From positions 1-33,680 of the forward strand of contig JAMORK010000002.1 of assembly GCA_027063645.1 (NCBI GenBank): a DNA stretch of 33,680 nt, given 5' to 3'. The notes beneath the pieces were generated by a model. That model saw nothing but the letters and a program-made list of their open reading frames with translations. It did not search any database and was not told the DNA's origin. A program made the translations under genes and the position numbers. Source of the DNA: Sulfurimonas sp. (GTDB lineage Bacteria; Campylobacterota; Campylobacteria; Campylobacterales; Sulfurimonadaceae). Shown here in pieces: positions 16,486-25,822 of the stretch; position 1 is the first letter of the stretch, and the number at the start of each line of letters is the position of its first letter.

Positions 16486-17006
16486 AAAATCTCCTTGAGT
16501 GATTGAAAAATAAGTGTTTTTGTCTTCTCTTTTGTTACGGTGCAAGGCTCAAAATGGTCACTTACAATTTTGTAGATGTAAAAGTTTTGTATCGCTGGGT
16601 TATGCACTACAGCATCATAAAAACCGTAGCTCTCCATATCGACAATATCAAAGGAGTTTTCGCTTACCTCTTTATCGACACACACAATTTTTTTATGTTT
16701 TGTATTAAAATTGTAAGTTATCTCTTGGTGCTCAATCGCACCTATTTGGAGGAGACTGCCAAGTGCATAGCACTTTGATGCCCCACAAATACCGATGTTG
16801 TAGTAGGTATCTTCGTCAGTTATATCAAAATGGTTTATGAGTGTTTGTGTAGCAACTCTCGCGTTTTGAACCCCTATGCCACTCACAATAAGCTTGAAGC
16901 TTTTATGTGAAAAGAGAGTGTACCCACTCAGCTTACTTTTTTGGAGTTTATAATAATCAACAAAGGCTTGCGCTTCACTTTTAAGAGCTACTACTATATA
17001 AATCAT
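16482..17006 (-). CDS. Nucleoside phosphorylase-superfamily protein (MTA/SAH nucleosidase-like)
   Basis: The 174-residue protein is short for the PNP/UDP phosphorylase superfamily but keeps key features: an N-terminal IYIVVALKSEAQAFVDYY, SGIGVQNARVAT with a glycine loop, NIGICGASKCYALGSLLQIG, the DMESYGFYDA motif with the nucleoside-binding Met-Glu, and VSDHFEP with the catalytic-site Asp. It is probably a hydrolase or phosphorylase acting on a nucleoside-like ligand in the cytoplasm. It is the first gene of the recycling operon, with the only visible promoter. Its role there is unknown; it might be a passenger, or act on a product of wall turnover. The ATG at 17006 lies six bases after a TATAAT box, so the mRNA may be leaderless. 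Confidence 0.75.
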   Translation of the reverse strand: MIYIVVALKSEAQAFVDYYKLQKSKLSGYTLFSHKSFKLIVSGIGVQNARVATQTLINHFDITDEDTYYNIGICGASKCYALGSLLQIGAIEHQEITYNFNTKHKKIVCVDKEVSENSFDIVDMESYGFYDAVVHNPAIQNFYIYKIVSDHFEPCTVTKEKTKTLIFQSLKEIF

Positions 17007-17012
17007 CTAAAG

Positions 17013-17021
17013 ATTATACCA
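17013..17021 (-). promoter_or_regulatory. Extended -10 promoter of the seven-gene recycling operon, possibly leaderless
   Basis: The minus strand reads TGG-TATAAT, then six bases, then the ATG at 17006. No other promoter is evident in the following 7 kb, where the genes all overlap. The expected transcription start falls at the start codon. Confidence 0.6.
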
Positions 17022-17036
17022 TTTTTAAGAAAAAGC

Positions 17037-17045
17037 TGTTATAAT
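17037..17045 (+). promoter_or_regulatory. Extended -10 promoter of the SRP RNA gene
   Basis: TGT-TATAAT ends eight bases before the predicted 5' end of the SRP RNA at about 17053. It is back-to-back with the recycling-operon promoter, with about 15 bases between the two. Confidence 0.65.
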
Positions 17046-17052
17046 TTCGTCG

Positions 17053-17155
17053 CTTCTCTTTAGACCTGTGCAATGACAGTTCTGAGTAATGTGTCAGGGT
17101 AGGAATACAGCAGCACTCTTAGTTCTGTTATGTGCCGCAGCCATCTGGAGGGGAG
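17053..17155 (+). ncRNA. ffs: Signal recognition particle RNA (small bacterial 4.5S type)
   Basis: The conserved apical hairpin GTCAGGGTAGGAATACAGCA (starting near 17092), with its GGAA tetraloop closed by GTA/TAC and followed by GCAC, is the Ffh-binding core of SRP RNA. Arms on both sides pair imperfectly (ACAGTTCTGAG against CTTAGTTCTGT). A terminal helix of about 12 pairs, rich in G-U, forms between 17053-17064 and 17144-17155. This defines an RNA of about 103 bases. It has its own TGTTATAAT promoter. The 3' end lies only three bases before the stop codon of the convergent hybrid kinase, and no U-run terminator is visible, so end processing is likely. Boundaries are approximate. Confidence 0.9.
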
Positions 17156-17157
17156 TC

Positions 17158-20100
17158 TTACTTCACTAATTTTCTTAGTATATTTTCAAAATCTTTTAAC
17201 ATTGTTTGTATTGTTGCTATATCAAAAACATCTATGGCTTGATTTAATTTTTCTGCATAGTTCATAAGTGGCTCTATCTCGTACTCAACGGCAATTTTTT
17301 GAAGCTCTTGATTCATCGATTTAACATCAGATATATTATTGCTAAGCATCGCTTTTTTATGAAGAGGGGAAACTTTAGTTTCTAAATCATTTATAATCAC
17401 ACCAATATTTAATTTTACTTTTTCATTTAAAATAAACTCCTCTTGAGATTCCTCATCTTCTTCTATCTTGACTTTTTCAAATGCTAAAAAATGACTGAGT
17501 TCATGAAAAAGTTCCTCTTTAAGCACAGGTTTTCGTAAATAAGCATCAAAGTTTTCTTTTTTTATTTGTTCATTTTCATTTTGCATCACAGAGGCAGTAA
17601 GTGCTACAATAGGTACTTTCGATATTTTTTTAATCTCTTTAGCTGCTTCATAACCATCCATAATTGGCATACGAATATCCATCAAGATAAGTTGAGGTTT
17701 TTCCTCTTTAAAGAGTTTAATCGCTTCAAGTCCATTATTTGCCGTAAGTACTTTTACCTTTGTTCCCTCAAAGTTTTTTACAATGAGTTCTCTATTGTCT
17801 TCTATGTCATCTACAACAAGAATAGTACTCTCTTTAAAAATAATTTTTTGCTCTTTATCTATGAGCTGGCGGTTTGTTTCATCTTGTACGGTAGCAATAT
17901 CTACATTGTAAAGATGTAGCATAAAAGTAGTACCTTTCCCTTTTACACTGCTAACTTCTATATTGCCACCCATCATCTCCGATAATCGCTTAGAGATAGA
18001 AAGCCCAAGTCCTGTTCCACCAAATTTACGATTGTCTTGACCCTCTCTTTGCTCAAAGGCTTGAAAGATTCTTTCTAATTGGTCTTGTGGAATCCCTATA
18101 CCTGTATCTTCTACCGAGATTTTAAGATCGAGTTTTGAGAGATGCTCTTTTACATTATAGACCTCAATTGAGAGTTTAATGTAGCCATCTTCTGTAAATT
18201 TGACAGCATTTCCTATAAGATTAAAAAGAATTTGGCGAACTCTTACTTCATCAATAAGTAAACTTTTTGGAGTTGATTCCCCTACATCTACAATAAAGTC
18301 AAGACCTTTTTTCTTCATCTCCATCATAAATATGGAACTTATCTCATTGGTAAGGTTAAAAAAGTTTGTTGGTGTTTTATTTATTTGAAGTTTGCCCGCT
18401 TCTATTTTTGAGAGATCTAAAATATCGTTAATTAGGGTTAAAAGAGTATTGCTCGCGTTTTGGATGGTTTTAACATAAGATTTGAGTCTTGGTTCTGAGA
18501 GTTGTTCATTAAGAAGTTCTGTAAAACCAATGATGGCGTTCATTGGTGTTCTAATCTCATGGGACATATTGGCTAAAAATTCAGACTTTGAACGGTTTGC
18601 CGAATCTGCTTCCTCTTTAGCTTTTTGTAGTTTTTTTGAAAGAATTTCAAGATTTTCTTTCTCTTTTTGCAATGCTTTTTCTGCAAGTTTTCTCTCTGTA
18701 ATTTCATGAGCCATCTTTCGATTCCAATAGATAAAAAGAAAAAGAACGAAAAGAAAAAGAAACAGATATTTCCAAAGGAAAGTGAGATCCATTGTTTGGG
18801 TGACTTTTACAGGCATCCAACGGTTCTTTATTTCCATCTCTTCATTGGATGTTATGGTTGCTATGGCTTTGTTAAGAATTTGAAGTAGAATTTTGTCATC
18901 ATCATGCAAAAGAATTCTATGATTAAAATTAAAGTTTGTTTTTCCAGATATATGCAGAGTGTGAGGGTAGTATCTACCAACATAATGCATAGCAACTGCC
19001 ATATGCCCTAAAAAAGCATAAGCTTTACCACTTTTAACTAACTCTAATGCTTCTAAAACATTTTTTGTCGCTTTGATTTTAATATTTGGTTTTTGAGATT
19101 TAAGATAATTATAGCTTGTCCAATATTTTGGTACAGCTATAACTCTCTCATCATTTTCAAACTCATCCAGACTATTTATAAAAGAGGTATCGTTACGAGT
19201 GACTAGAACAAAAGGAAAACTTGCGAAGCTATTAGTGAGAAGTCCAAGTTGATTTTGGTAAGGGTCATCTCCTGTAGCTGGTGTAATGTCAATTTTATTA
19301 TTTTTAAATTTTTCTAAAACATCTGGCCAGTTTTTAGAGGGAATATATTCAAATTTGACACCAACTCTTTTTTCTAAAAGGTCTAAGTAATCTCTTAGTA
19401 AACCATGCATAGTGCCATTTTCAATAATAGAAAGAGGTTTCCAATTTACTTCGCTATATGTGATTTTTTTATGTTCTTGAATCCATTTATACTCTTGAGG
19501 GCTAAAGCTTATAAGTTGTGTCTTATTTGTTGTGTCTATCCCTAACCATCTGTTATGTATTGTCTCTTTCTCTTTAGGTGTTATAGCTAAAAGTGCCTTG
19601 TTAATGATGGAGAGAAGGATGGGTTGATTTTTTGCTGTTGCCATATGGAGACGAATCGTATGTTTACCATGGTAAGATTTAAAAGGGATGATGCTGGTTA
19701 TAGCTTGTTTTTTAAGTACATAGCTAAGTGAAGCATAGGTGTCAAATAAAATATCTGCTTTTTTTTCTAAAACAGCATCAATAGCATCAGAAAAAGTATT
19801 GACCTCTAAAATTTTTAGTTTTGGGAACTCTTTGTGTAAAAGCTGTATATGTGCATACCCTTTTGGGATAGCAACCACTTTCCCATTGAGATCTTTCATT
19901 GTTTTTGCATCTACATCATCACGAATGAAAAAATAATCGAGCATATCAAGATAGGGAGTTGTAAAGTCCATATACTCTGCTCTTTCTTTTGTATAGTACA
20001 CAGCATGAAGCAGATCAATTTGAGAGTTTTTTATTTTTTGAAGGTTTTTACTCCATTGGTCCACAATAACATGAAATTTAAGACCTGTTTTTTTAGAAAT

Positions 20101-21045
20101 AAGTTTGAGGTAATCATTTGAGATACCAGAGTAAACACCATCTTTATTTACAAAATCAAAAGGAGCCCAGTCAGGTCCCCCACCCACTTTTACAGTATGC
20201 TCTTTGACCCATTTTTGTTCTTGAGATGTTAGTAAGTTGTGTTCAAGTTTAGATTTTTGGTACCATTTTTGAGCAATTACCCTTTTTTCCTCTTCCGATA
20301 TACAACTGAGTGTTTTGTTTATAATGGAGAGCAGAATAGGCTTGTTTTTATCGATGGCTATAGAAACTTTAGTGTCTAATCCCTCAAGTTTATTAACAAT
20401 TTTGAGATTAGATAAAAAGTTATTTTTTATAATATAAGTAGCAACGGCAATATTGCCTATATAAGCATCTACCTTATTAAAAGAGAGAGCTTCAAGTGAT
20501 TCTTTATTTGAGTGTGTGAGGTAAAGTTTTATCTCTGGATGCTTCTTTTGTATCCATTCATGTAGATAGGAACCTTTATTTATAGAGACTAGTTTGCCTC
20601 GTAAATCCTTTAATGATTGTATATTGTCATTAGAGTTTTTTACTACTATGGCTAGAGGCATTGAGAGGTAAGGAGTTGAAAAATTAAGATATTTTTCTCT
20701 CTCTTGTGTTTTGACAGCACAGCTTAAACCATCAAATTTATGCTCTTTCATATCTTCGATGACATTAGACCAAACATCAGAGATGATTTTAAATTGCAAA
20801 CCACTTTTTTTAGAGATAAGTTCTAAGTAATCACTCGCTATCCCACTATGTTCCCCTTGAGTGTTTTGGTACTCATAAGGGGGCCAGTTTTTATCGGCAC
20901 CTAGTGTAACTAGTGGGTGGGTTTGTATCCAGTGAATCTCTTGGGGAGTAAAATTTGGTATTTCTTGAGCATAAAGATGTAAAGGGAGGTAAAGACTAAA
21001 AAGAAGAAAAAAAACTCTATATTTTAGAGATAGAAATAAATTCAT
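17158..21045 (-). CDS. Hybrid sensor histidine kinase with three periplasmic SBP_bac_3 domains
   Basis: A 1295-residue BvgS-like sensor. After a signal peptide ([20 protein letters not shown] onward) come three tandem type-3 solute-binding domains (about 33-268, 270-510 and 515-755), each beginning with a tryptophan-rich strand and ending in an EKxxIxxRW-like helix. A membrane helix (about 757-778) and a short coiled coil lead to HisKA with His829 in [14 protein letters not shown]. The ATPase domain shows DTGIGIP and [10 protein letters not shown], and a receiver domain carries Asp1123 in LILMDIRMP. The last 100 residues look like an HPt domain, but the phosphorylatable His seems replaced by Gln1246. 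Its start overlaps the REC/HD-GYP gene by 29 bases, so that protein is the likely partner. Ligands are probably amino acids or similar small solutes. Confidence 0.92.
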   Translation of the reverse strand: MNLFLSLKYRVFFLLFSLYLPLHLYAQEIPNFTPQEIHWIQTHPLVTLGADKNWPPYEYQNTQGEHSGIASDYLELISKKSGLQFKIISDVWSNVIEDMKEHKFDGLSCAVKTQEREKYLNFSTPYLSMPLAIVVKNSNDNIQSLKDLRGKLVSINKGSYLHEWIQKKHPEIKLYLTHSNKESLEALSFNKVDAYIGNIAVATYIIKNNFLSNLKIVNKLEGLDTKVSIAIDKNKPILLSIINKTLSCISEEEKRVIAQKWYQKSKLEHNLLTSQEQKWVKEHTVKVGGGPDWAPFDFVNKDGVYSGISNDYLKLISKKTGLKFHVIVDQWSKNLQKIKNSQIDLLHAVYYTKERAEYMDFTTPYLDMLDYFFIRDDVDAKTMKDLNGKVVAIPKGYAHIQLLHKEFPKLKILEVNTFSDAIDAVLEKKADILFDTYASLSYVLKKQAITSIIPFKSYHGKHTIRLHMATAKNQPILLSIINKALLAITPKEKETIHNRWLGIDTTNKTQLISFSPQEYKWIQEHKKITYSEVNWKPLSIIENGTMHGLLRDYLDLLEKRVGVKFEYIPSKNWPDVLEKFKNNKIDITPATGDDPYQNQLGLLTNSFASFPFVLVTRNDTSFINSLDEFENDERVIAVPKYWTSYNYLKSQKPNIKIKATKNVLEALELVKSGKAYAFLGHMAVAMHYVGRYYPHTLHISGKTNFNFNHRILLHDDDKILLQILNKAIATITSNEEMEIKNRWMPVKVTQTMDLTFLWKYLFLFLFVLFLFIYWNRKMAHEITERKLAEKALQKEKENLEILSKKLQKAKEEADSANRSKSEFLANMSHEIRTPMNAIIGFTELLNEQLSEPRLKSYVKTIQNASNTLLTLINDILDLSKIEAGKLQINKTPTNFFNLTNEISSIFMMEMKKKGLDFIVDVGESTPKSLLIDEVRVRQILFNLIGNAVKFTEDGYIKLSIEVYNVKEHLSKLDLKISVEDTGIGIPQDQLERIFQAFEQREGQDNRKFGGTGLGLSISKRLSEMMGGNIEVSSVKGKGTTFMLHLYNVDIATVQDETNRQLIDKEQKIIFKESTILVVDDIEDNRELIVKNFEGTKVKVLTANNGLEAIKLFKEEKPQLILMDIRMPIMDGYEAAKEIKKISKVPIVALTASVMQNENEQIKKENFDAYLRKPVLKEELFHELSHFLAFEKVKIEEDEESQEEFILNEKVKLNIGVIINDLETKVSPLHKKAMLSNNISDVKSMNQELQKIAVEYEIEPLMNYAEKLNQAIDVFDIATIQTMLKDFENILRKLVK

Positions 21046-22060
21046 CTATATTCGCCTCAAATATTTCAACAAGATAAGGGTCGAATTGAGTGCCTTTGTG
21101 AGAAATTATATATTGAGATGCATCTTCAACACTCCAAGCCTCTTTATATATTCTTTTATGTGTGAGGGCATCAAAGACATCAGCGAGAGCAACTATGCGA
21201 CCAAATATATGAATATCTTCCCCTTTGAGACCTTGTGGGTAACCTGTGCCATTCCACTTTTCATGGTGTTGATAAGCGATGATATCGGCAGCTTTCATAA
21301 TTTTTCTTTTTGCAAAACCAAGGTACTCATGAGCTTTTGTGGTGTGTGTTTTCATAATAACAAACTCCTCTTCACTTAAAGCACCCTTTTTATGGAGGAT
21401 GTAATCAGGAATTGCCATTTTTCCGATGTCGTGCATAGGGCTTGCATGGTAGATAACATTTGCATCTTCCTCTGTGATAGCTCTATGATAATGTGCCAGC
21501 AAACGGGAGTACTCCGCAACACGCTTAATATGTTTACCTGTTTCATCAGAGATAGATTCAACAAGCTCTGTAAGCACAAAGATCATCTCTTTTTGATTCT
21601 CTTCTAGTTCACTTAAAAGTCTTTCATGAACACTAGTAACTTTAGTTTGAAGGCTGAGATTGTTCTCTTTTAAAAGCTTTTGAGCCCTATAAAAGTTGAT
21701 GTGGGTCTTAACACGTGCAAGAAGTTCATCTGCTTGAAAAGGTTTTGTTATGTAATCTACCCCGCCAGCTTCAAATGCTGTAGATAGTGAGTCAATATCT
21801 ACCTTTGCTGTTAAAAATACAACGGGAATATCTAAAAGTAAAGGGTCTGCCTTAATACGACGACAAACTTCATAACCATCAATACCTGGCATCATGATGT
21901 CAAGAAGAACAAGGTCAAAAGTGGCACCTTTTAAAAGTTTTAATGCATCTTCACCATTAAGAGCATAAGAAAATTCATAATTATCCTCTTTAAGGATGTT
22001 CATAGCAACTTGAATGTTATCAACTACATCATCTACAATTAAAATGGCACTTTTTTGCAT
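21017..22060 (-). CDS. Response regulator with HD-GYP cyclic-di-GMP phosphodiesterase domain
   Basis: I start at the ATG at 22060, behind AAGGGTG; a GTG three codons earlier is less likely. The 347-residue RpfG-type protein has a receiver domain with Asp10-Asp11 and phospho-acceptor Asp54 in LVLLDIMMP, a short coiled linker (about 125-160), and an HD-GYP domain. That domain has the HD pair in [13 protein letters not shown] and the GYP motif in [14 protein letters not shown], so hydrolysis of cyclic-di-GMP is expected. It is the first gene before the triple-SBP hybrid kinase, with a 29-base overlap. A pathway in which periplasmic solutes adjust cyclic-di-GMP, and thus motility or attachment, is a reasonable inference. 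Confidence 0.93.
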   Translation of the reverse strand: MQKSAILIVDDVVDNIQVAMNILKEDNYEFSYALNGEDALKLLKGATFDLVLLDIMMPGIDGYEVCRRIKADPLLLDIPVVFLTAKVDIDSLSTAFEAGGVDYITKPFQADELLARVKTHINFYRAQKLLKENNLSLQTKVTSVHERLLSELEENQKEMIFVLTELVESISDETGKHIKRVAEYSRLLAHYHRAITEEDANVIYHASPMHDIGKMAIPDYILHKKGALSEEEFVIMKTHTTKAHEYLGFAKRKIMKAADIIAYQHHEKWNGTGYPQGLKGEDIHIFGRIVALADVFDALTHKRIYKEAWSVEDASQYIISHKGTQFDPYLVEIFEANIDEFISISKI

Positions 22061-22165
22061 TACGAACACCCTTGAACTTATTATTTAACTATAATAACAT
22101 AAATAATATTATATTTTATTTTATTTTTATTAATATGAAATCCAAACAGAGATTTAAGTAAAAAT

Positions 22166-22210
22166 ATGACAAAATGACATACTTTTTTAAACTAGACAAA
22201 AATTAGTCTA
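22166..22210 (+). repeat. Short direct and inverted repeats upstream of recA
   Basis: ATGACA occurs twice eight bases apart (22166-22171 and 22174-22179). TAGAC and GTCTA form a 5-bp inverted repeat with an eight-base spacer (22193-22197 and 22206-22210). The inverted repeat lies against the probable recA -10 box, so it could be an operator, but repeats this short can arise by chance in AT-rich DNA. Confidence 0.3.
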
Positions 22211-22214
22211 AAAT
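22209..22214 (+). promoter_or_regulatory. Possible -10 box of recA
   Basis: TAAAAT lies 31 bases before the recA ATG, overlapping a small inverted repeat. There is no TG extension and no clear -35 box, so this is weak. Confidence 0.35.
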
Positions 22215-22245
22215 TCTTCAAAATTAAATACAAGCGAGCCAAAGT

Positions 22246-23283
22246 ATGGATGCAAATAAACAAAAATCATTAGATCTAGCGATGAAACAGATAGATAAGG
22301 CATTTGGAAAAGGTGCTTTAATGAGACTAGGTGATAAGAATATAGAACCGATCCAGTCAATCAGTACAGGATCTCTTGGACTAGATTTAGCACTTGGGAT
22401 TGGTGGCGTTCCACAAGGGCGTGTTGTAGAGATATATGGGCCAGAATCTTCAGGGAAAACTACACTTGCTTTACAGATTACTGCAGAGTGCCAAAAAGAG
22501 GGTGGAGTGTGTGCATTTATAGATGCAGAACATGCTTTAGATGTTATCTATGCAAGAAATCTTGGTGTAGATGTAGATAATCTTTTAGTCTCCCAACCTG
22601 ACTATGGTGAACAAGCTCTTGATATAGTTGAAACTATAGCAAGAAGTGGAGCGATTGATTTAATCGTAATCGATTCTGTTGCAGCATTAACACCTAAGGT
22701 AGAACTTGAGGGTGAGATGAATGACCAACAAGTGGGTGTGCAAGCTCGTCTTATGTCAAAAGCACTTCGTAAACTCACTGGTGTTTTAAGTAAAATGAAC
22801 TGTACTGTAATCTTTATCAACCAGATTCGTATGAAAATTGGGATGATGGGGTATGGCTCACCAGAAACAACAACGGGTGGTAATGCACTGAAATTTTATG
22901 CTTCTGTTCGTATTGATGTTCGTCGTATCGCTTCACTCAAACAAGGTGAGAGTCAAATTGGTAACCGTGTAAAAGCAAAAGTGATTAAAAACAAAGTAGC
23001 TCCTCCATTTCGTCAAGCAGAGTTTGATATTATGTTTGGTGAGGGGATCTCTAAAGAGGGTGAATTGGTTGATTACGGTGTGAAACTCGATATCGTAGAT
23101 AAGGCAGGGGCTTGGTTTTCTTATGAAGATAAAAAACTTGGACAAGGGCGTGAGAATGTGAAACAGAAGTTCAAAGATGAACCAGAATTAGCAGCTGAGA
23201 TAGAAGAAAAAATCAAAGTTGCTATGGGGATTAGTGATGTGATGGTGATGGAAACAACTGATATTGAAGAGAGTGATGCTTAG
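22246..23283 (+). CDS. recA: Recombinase RecA
   Basis: RecA forms filaments on single-stranded DNA and drives homologous recombination and repair. The 345-residue sequence is typical: [20 protein letters not shown], Walker [10 protein letters not shown] near 66-74, FIDAEHALD, Walker B-type [10 protein letters not shown], the L1/L2 loop region with [14 protein letters not shown], and [20 protein letters not shown] with a following [12 protein letters not shown]. The C-terminus is acidic as usual. It starts at the ATG at 22246, with only a weak ribosome site. It is followed by eno, the order I recall for Helicobacter and Campylobacter. Campylobacterota generally lack LexA, so its control need not be SOS-type. 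Confidence 0.98.
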   Translation: MDANKQKSLDLAMKQIDKAFGKGALMRLGDKNIEPIQSISTGSLGLDLALGIGGVPQGRVVEIYGPESSGKTTLALQITAECQKEGGVCAFIDAEHALDVIYARNLGVDVDNLLVSQPDYGEQALDIVETIARSGAIDLIVIDSVAALTPKVELEGEMNDQQVGVQARLMSKALRKLTGVLSKMNCTVIFINQIRMKIGMMGYGSPETTTGGNALKFYASVRIDVRRIASLKQGESQIGNRVKAKVIKNKVAPPFRQAEFDIMFGEGISKEGELVDYGVKLDIVDKAGAWFSYEDKKLGQGRENVKQKFKDEPELAAEIEEKIKVAMGISDVMVMETTDIEESDA

Positions 23284-23301
23284 GTTATATTAGCATTTTT
23301 A
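23276..23301 (+). terminator. Weak possible terminator after recA
   Basis: ATGCT (23276-23280) and AGCAT (23292-23296) can pair across the recA stop codon, followed by TTTTA. The stem is only 5 bp with an 11-base loop, so it may not be functional. Confidence 0.25.
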
Positions 23302-23374
23302 TCCCTGTAAAATGAACAATAATATAAAACATATATAAATTTTTTGCACAAATAACAAAGTTTAAATGAAATTT

Positions 23375-23383
23375 TGATAAAAT
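23375..23383 (+). promoter_or_regulatory. Extended -10 promoter of eno
   Basis: TGA-TAAAAT lies 35 bases before the eno ATG, which has an AAAGG ribosome site. This would allow eno to be expressed independently of recA. Confidence 0.5.
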
Positions 23384-23415
23384 TGCACTAATTAATAATA
23401 GAACTCTAAAGGTAA

Positions 23416-24684
<1,269 letters not shown>

Positions 24685-24693
24685 GTTGTCCTT

Positions 24694-24972
24694 ATGAAGC
24701 AAGAGGAACTTTACGAAGAGATCGATACTAGCCAAAGTATAACTGAACGCTATCTAGGTCTCTCTTTAAGTAAGTTTTTTATGCTTTTTTCCCTAGTTAT
24801 AGGTCTTGGGATCTATCTAGGGGTTCTTCTTTATGGAAACTCCTCACTAGAAGTCCTTTTTGGACTTGAAGACTACGAAAACTACCTCCAAGATGAAGTT
24901 GTACGACTAAAAAATGAAAATGCAGAACTGCAACGTGAATATTTTGAACTCAAAGAGATTAGTGCAGAATAA
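24694..24972 (+). CDS. Small membrane protein with coiled coil (DivIC/FtsB-like)
   Basis: The 92-residue protein has a short cytoplasmic N-terminus, one membrane helix (about 28-48, FFMLFSLVIGLGIYLGVLLYG) and a C-terminal coiled coil (about 60-90, DEVVRLKNENAELQREYFEL). This is the layout of septum-formation initiators such as FtsB and DivIC, which act in the divisome with FtsL and FtsQ. Sequence similarity is too low to be certain from reading alone. It lies nine bases after eno and just before an AMIN-domain gene, an order I recall as conserved in Helicobacter and Campylobacter, supporting a role in division or envelope assembly. Confidence 0.8.
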   Translation: MKQEELYEEIDTSQSITERYLGLSLSKFFMLFSLVIGLGIYLGVLLYGNSSLEVLFGLEDYENYLQDEVVRLKNENAELQREYFELKEISAE

Positions 24973-24977
24973 AATTT

Positions 24978-24986
24978 TGCTATAAT
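24978..24986 (+). promoter_or_regulatory. Extended -10 promoter of the AMIN gene
   Basis: TGC-TATAAT lies 29 bases before the ATG at 25016, in the gap after the coiled-coil gene. The start has an AAGGGGA ribosome site. Confidence 0.6.
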
Positions 24987-25015
24987 ACTCCTACTAGGAC
25001 TAAGGGGATATTTTA

Positions 25016-25666
25016 ATGAGGCACATATTTTTTATATTTTTACTTGTAATGACACTTCAAGCGAGAGAAAATCCTTTTTTTCCAGCGAAGGGTGAACAAG
25101 ATATCCCTATAACATCTAATGAAGAGGTAAAGATAGAACCACTACAACGTGCAACCATAACACTCCCTTCTACTGCTAGGGTTATTGAGGGTGTAACGAT
25201 TAAGTATAAGACACTTGATGGTGCACAGCATACAAAGAGTATTGTCCTCGATAATGCTGTAGATTGGCATCTTCCTATTTTTATCTCTCAAAATTATGGA
25301 CAGATGGAAGAAAAACCATTAAAAACCATTAAAAAAGCAAAACGAGCGAAAAAAATATCTCATTTTAAAGAGATAGCTTCTTTAAAGTTTATCAAGTTTT
25401 TAGAGAGTGATAGAGAGCTCAAGATTGTAACAAAAGATACAATGTTGAGAGATTTTATTTTAGTTAAACCACATAGAATTGTTTGTGATTTTAAAAGAGA
25501 TACTGAGTTTGGTTCTTACTTTAAAAAAGCACCTAAGAGTTCTAAGTTTACAAAGGTAAGAATTGGAACACATAAGGGTTACTATAGAGTTGTAATCGAA
25601 TTAGATGGTTATTATAGCTACACTATTAAAAAGTTAGATGGCTCTTATCTTATCACTTTAAAATAG
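25016..25666 (+). CDS. AMIN-domain periplasmic protein
   Basis: The 216-residue protein has a signal peptide (MRHIFFIFLLVMTLQA) and a proline-rich, beta-like middle region. A lysine-rich linker is followed by a C-terminal AMIN domain (about 125-215: LKFIKFLESDRELKIVTKD, RIVCDFKRDTEFGSYF, FTKVRIGTHKGYYRVVIELDG). AMIN domains bind peptidoglycan or position periplasmic envelope proteins, usually amidases, but no catalytic domain is present here. It matches the position of Cj1670c (CgpA) after recA-eno in Campylobacter. Codons near 99-106 contain a 10-bp tandem repeat. Its stop abuts the stop of the convergent 51-residue gene with no gap. Confidence 0.85.
   Translation: MRHIFFIFLLVMTLQARENPFFPAKGEQDIPITSNEEVKIEPLQRATITLPSTARVIEGVTIKYKTLDGAQHTKSIVLDNAVDWHLPIFISQNYGQMEEKPLKTIKKAKRAKKISHFKEIASLKFIKFLESDRELKIVTKDTMLRDFILVKPHRIVCDFKRDTEFGSYFKKAPKSSKFTKVRIGTHKGYYRVVIELDGYYSYTIKKLDGSYLITLK
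25311..25330 (+). repeat. 10-bp tandem repeat inside the AMIN gene
   Basis: AAAAACCATT occurs twice in direct tandem, followed by a further A-run. Because the unit is not a multiple of three, loss or gain of a copy by slippage would shift the reading frame. Confidence 0.7.
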
Positions 25667-25822
25667 TTAAGATTTAAAAAGAGAAGAGAGAATATGTGTT
25701 AGTTTAGACTCTTTTTTTTCCTGAAGTTTATAAGCAGCTTTTGTAGTTGTCTCAAGTTTATTGAGTTTTTCTTGAAGATACTCTGCTGAGAGCTTTATGT
25801 ACTTGGCTTCAAAATTATTCAT
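25667..25822 (-). CDS. Small 51-residue helical protein, unknown
   Basis: An ATG at 25822 opens 51 codons, ending KKESKLTHILSSLFKS before a TAA. The start overlaps the stop of the upstream MotB/OmpA-like gene by eight bases and has a GAGAGG ribosome site, so it is very likely translated with that operon. The sequence (MNNFEAKYIKLSAEYLQEKL and following) is highly charged and predicted helical, with heptad-like leucines, and has no signal peptide or membrane segment. I do not recognise a family. It might be a cytoplasmic partner of the channel complex, but nothing in the sequence proves that. The stop directly abuts that of the AMIN gene. Confidence 0.65.
   Translation of the reverse strand: MNNFEAKYIKLSAEYLQEKLNKLETTTKAAYKLQEKKESKLTHILSSLFKS

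Noticed and set aside
16486-16545. Longer N-terminus for the NagZ-amidase fusion
   Set aside because: It would place 20 charged residues before the signal peptide and ignore the AAGGAG-TTG pair and the TTGA overlap with the preceding stop.
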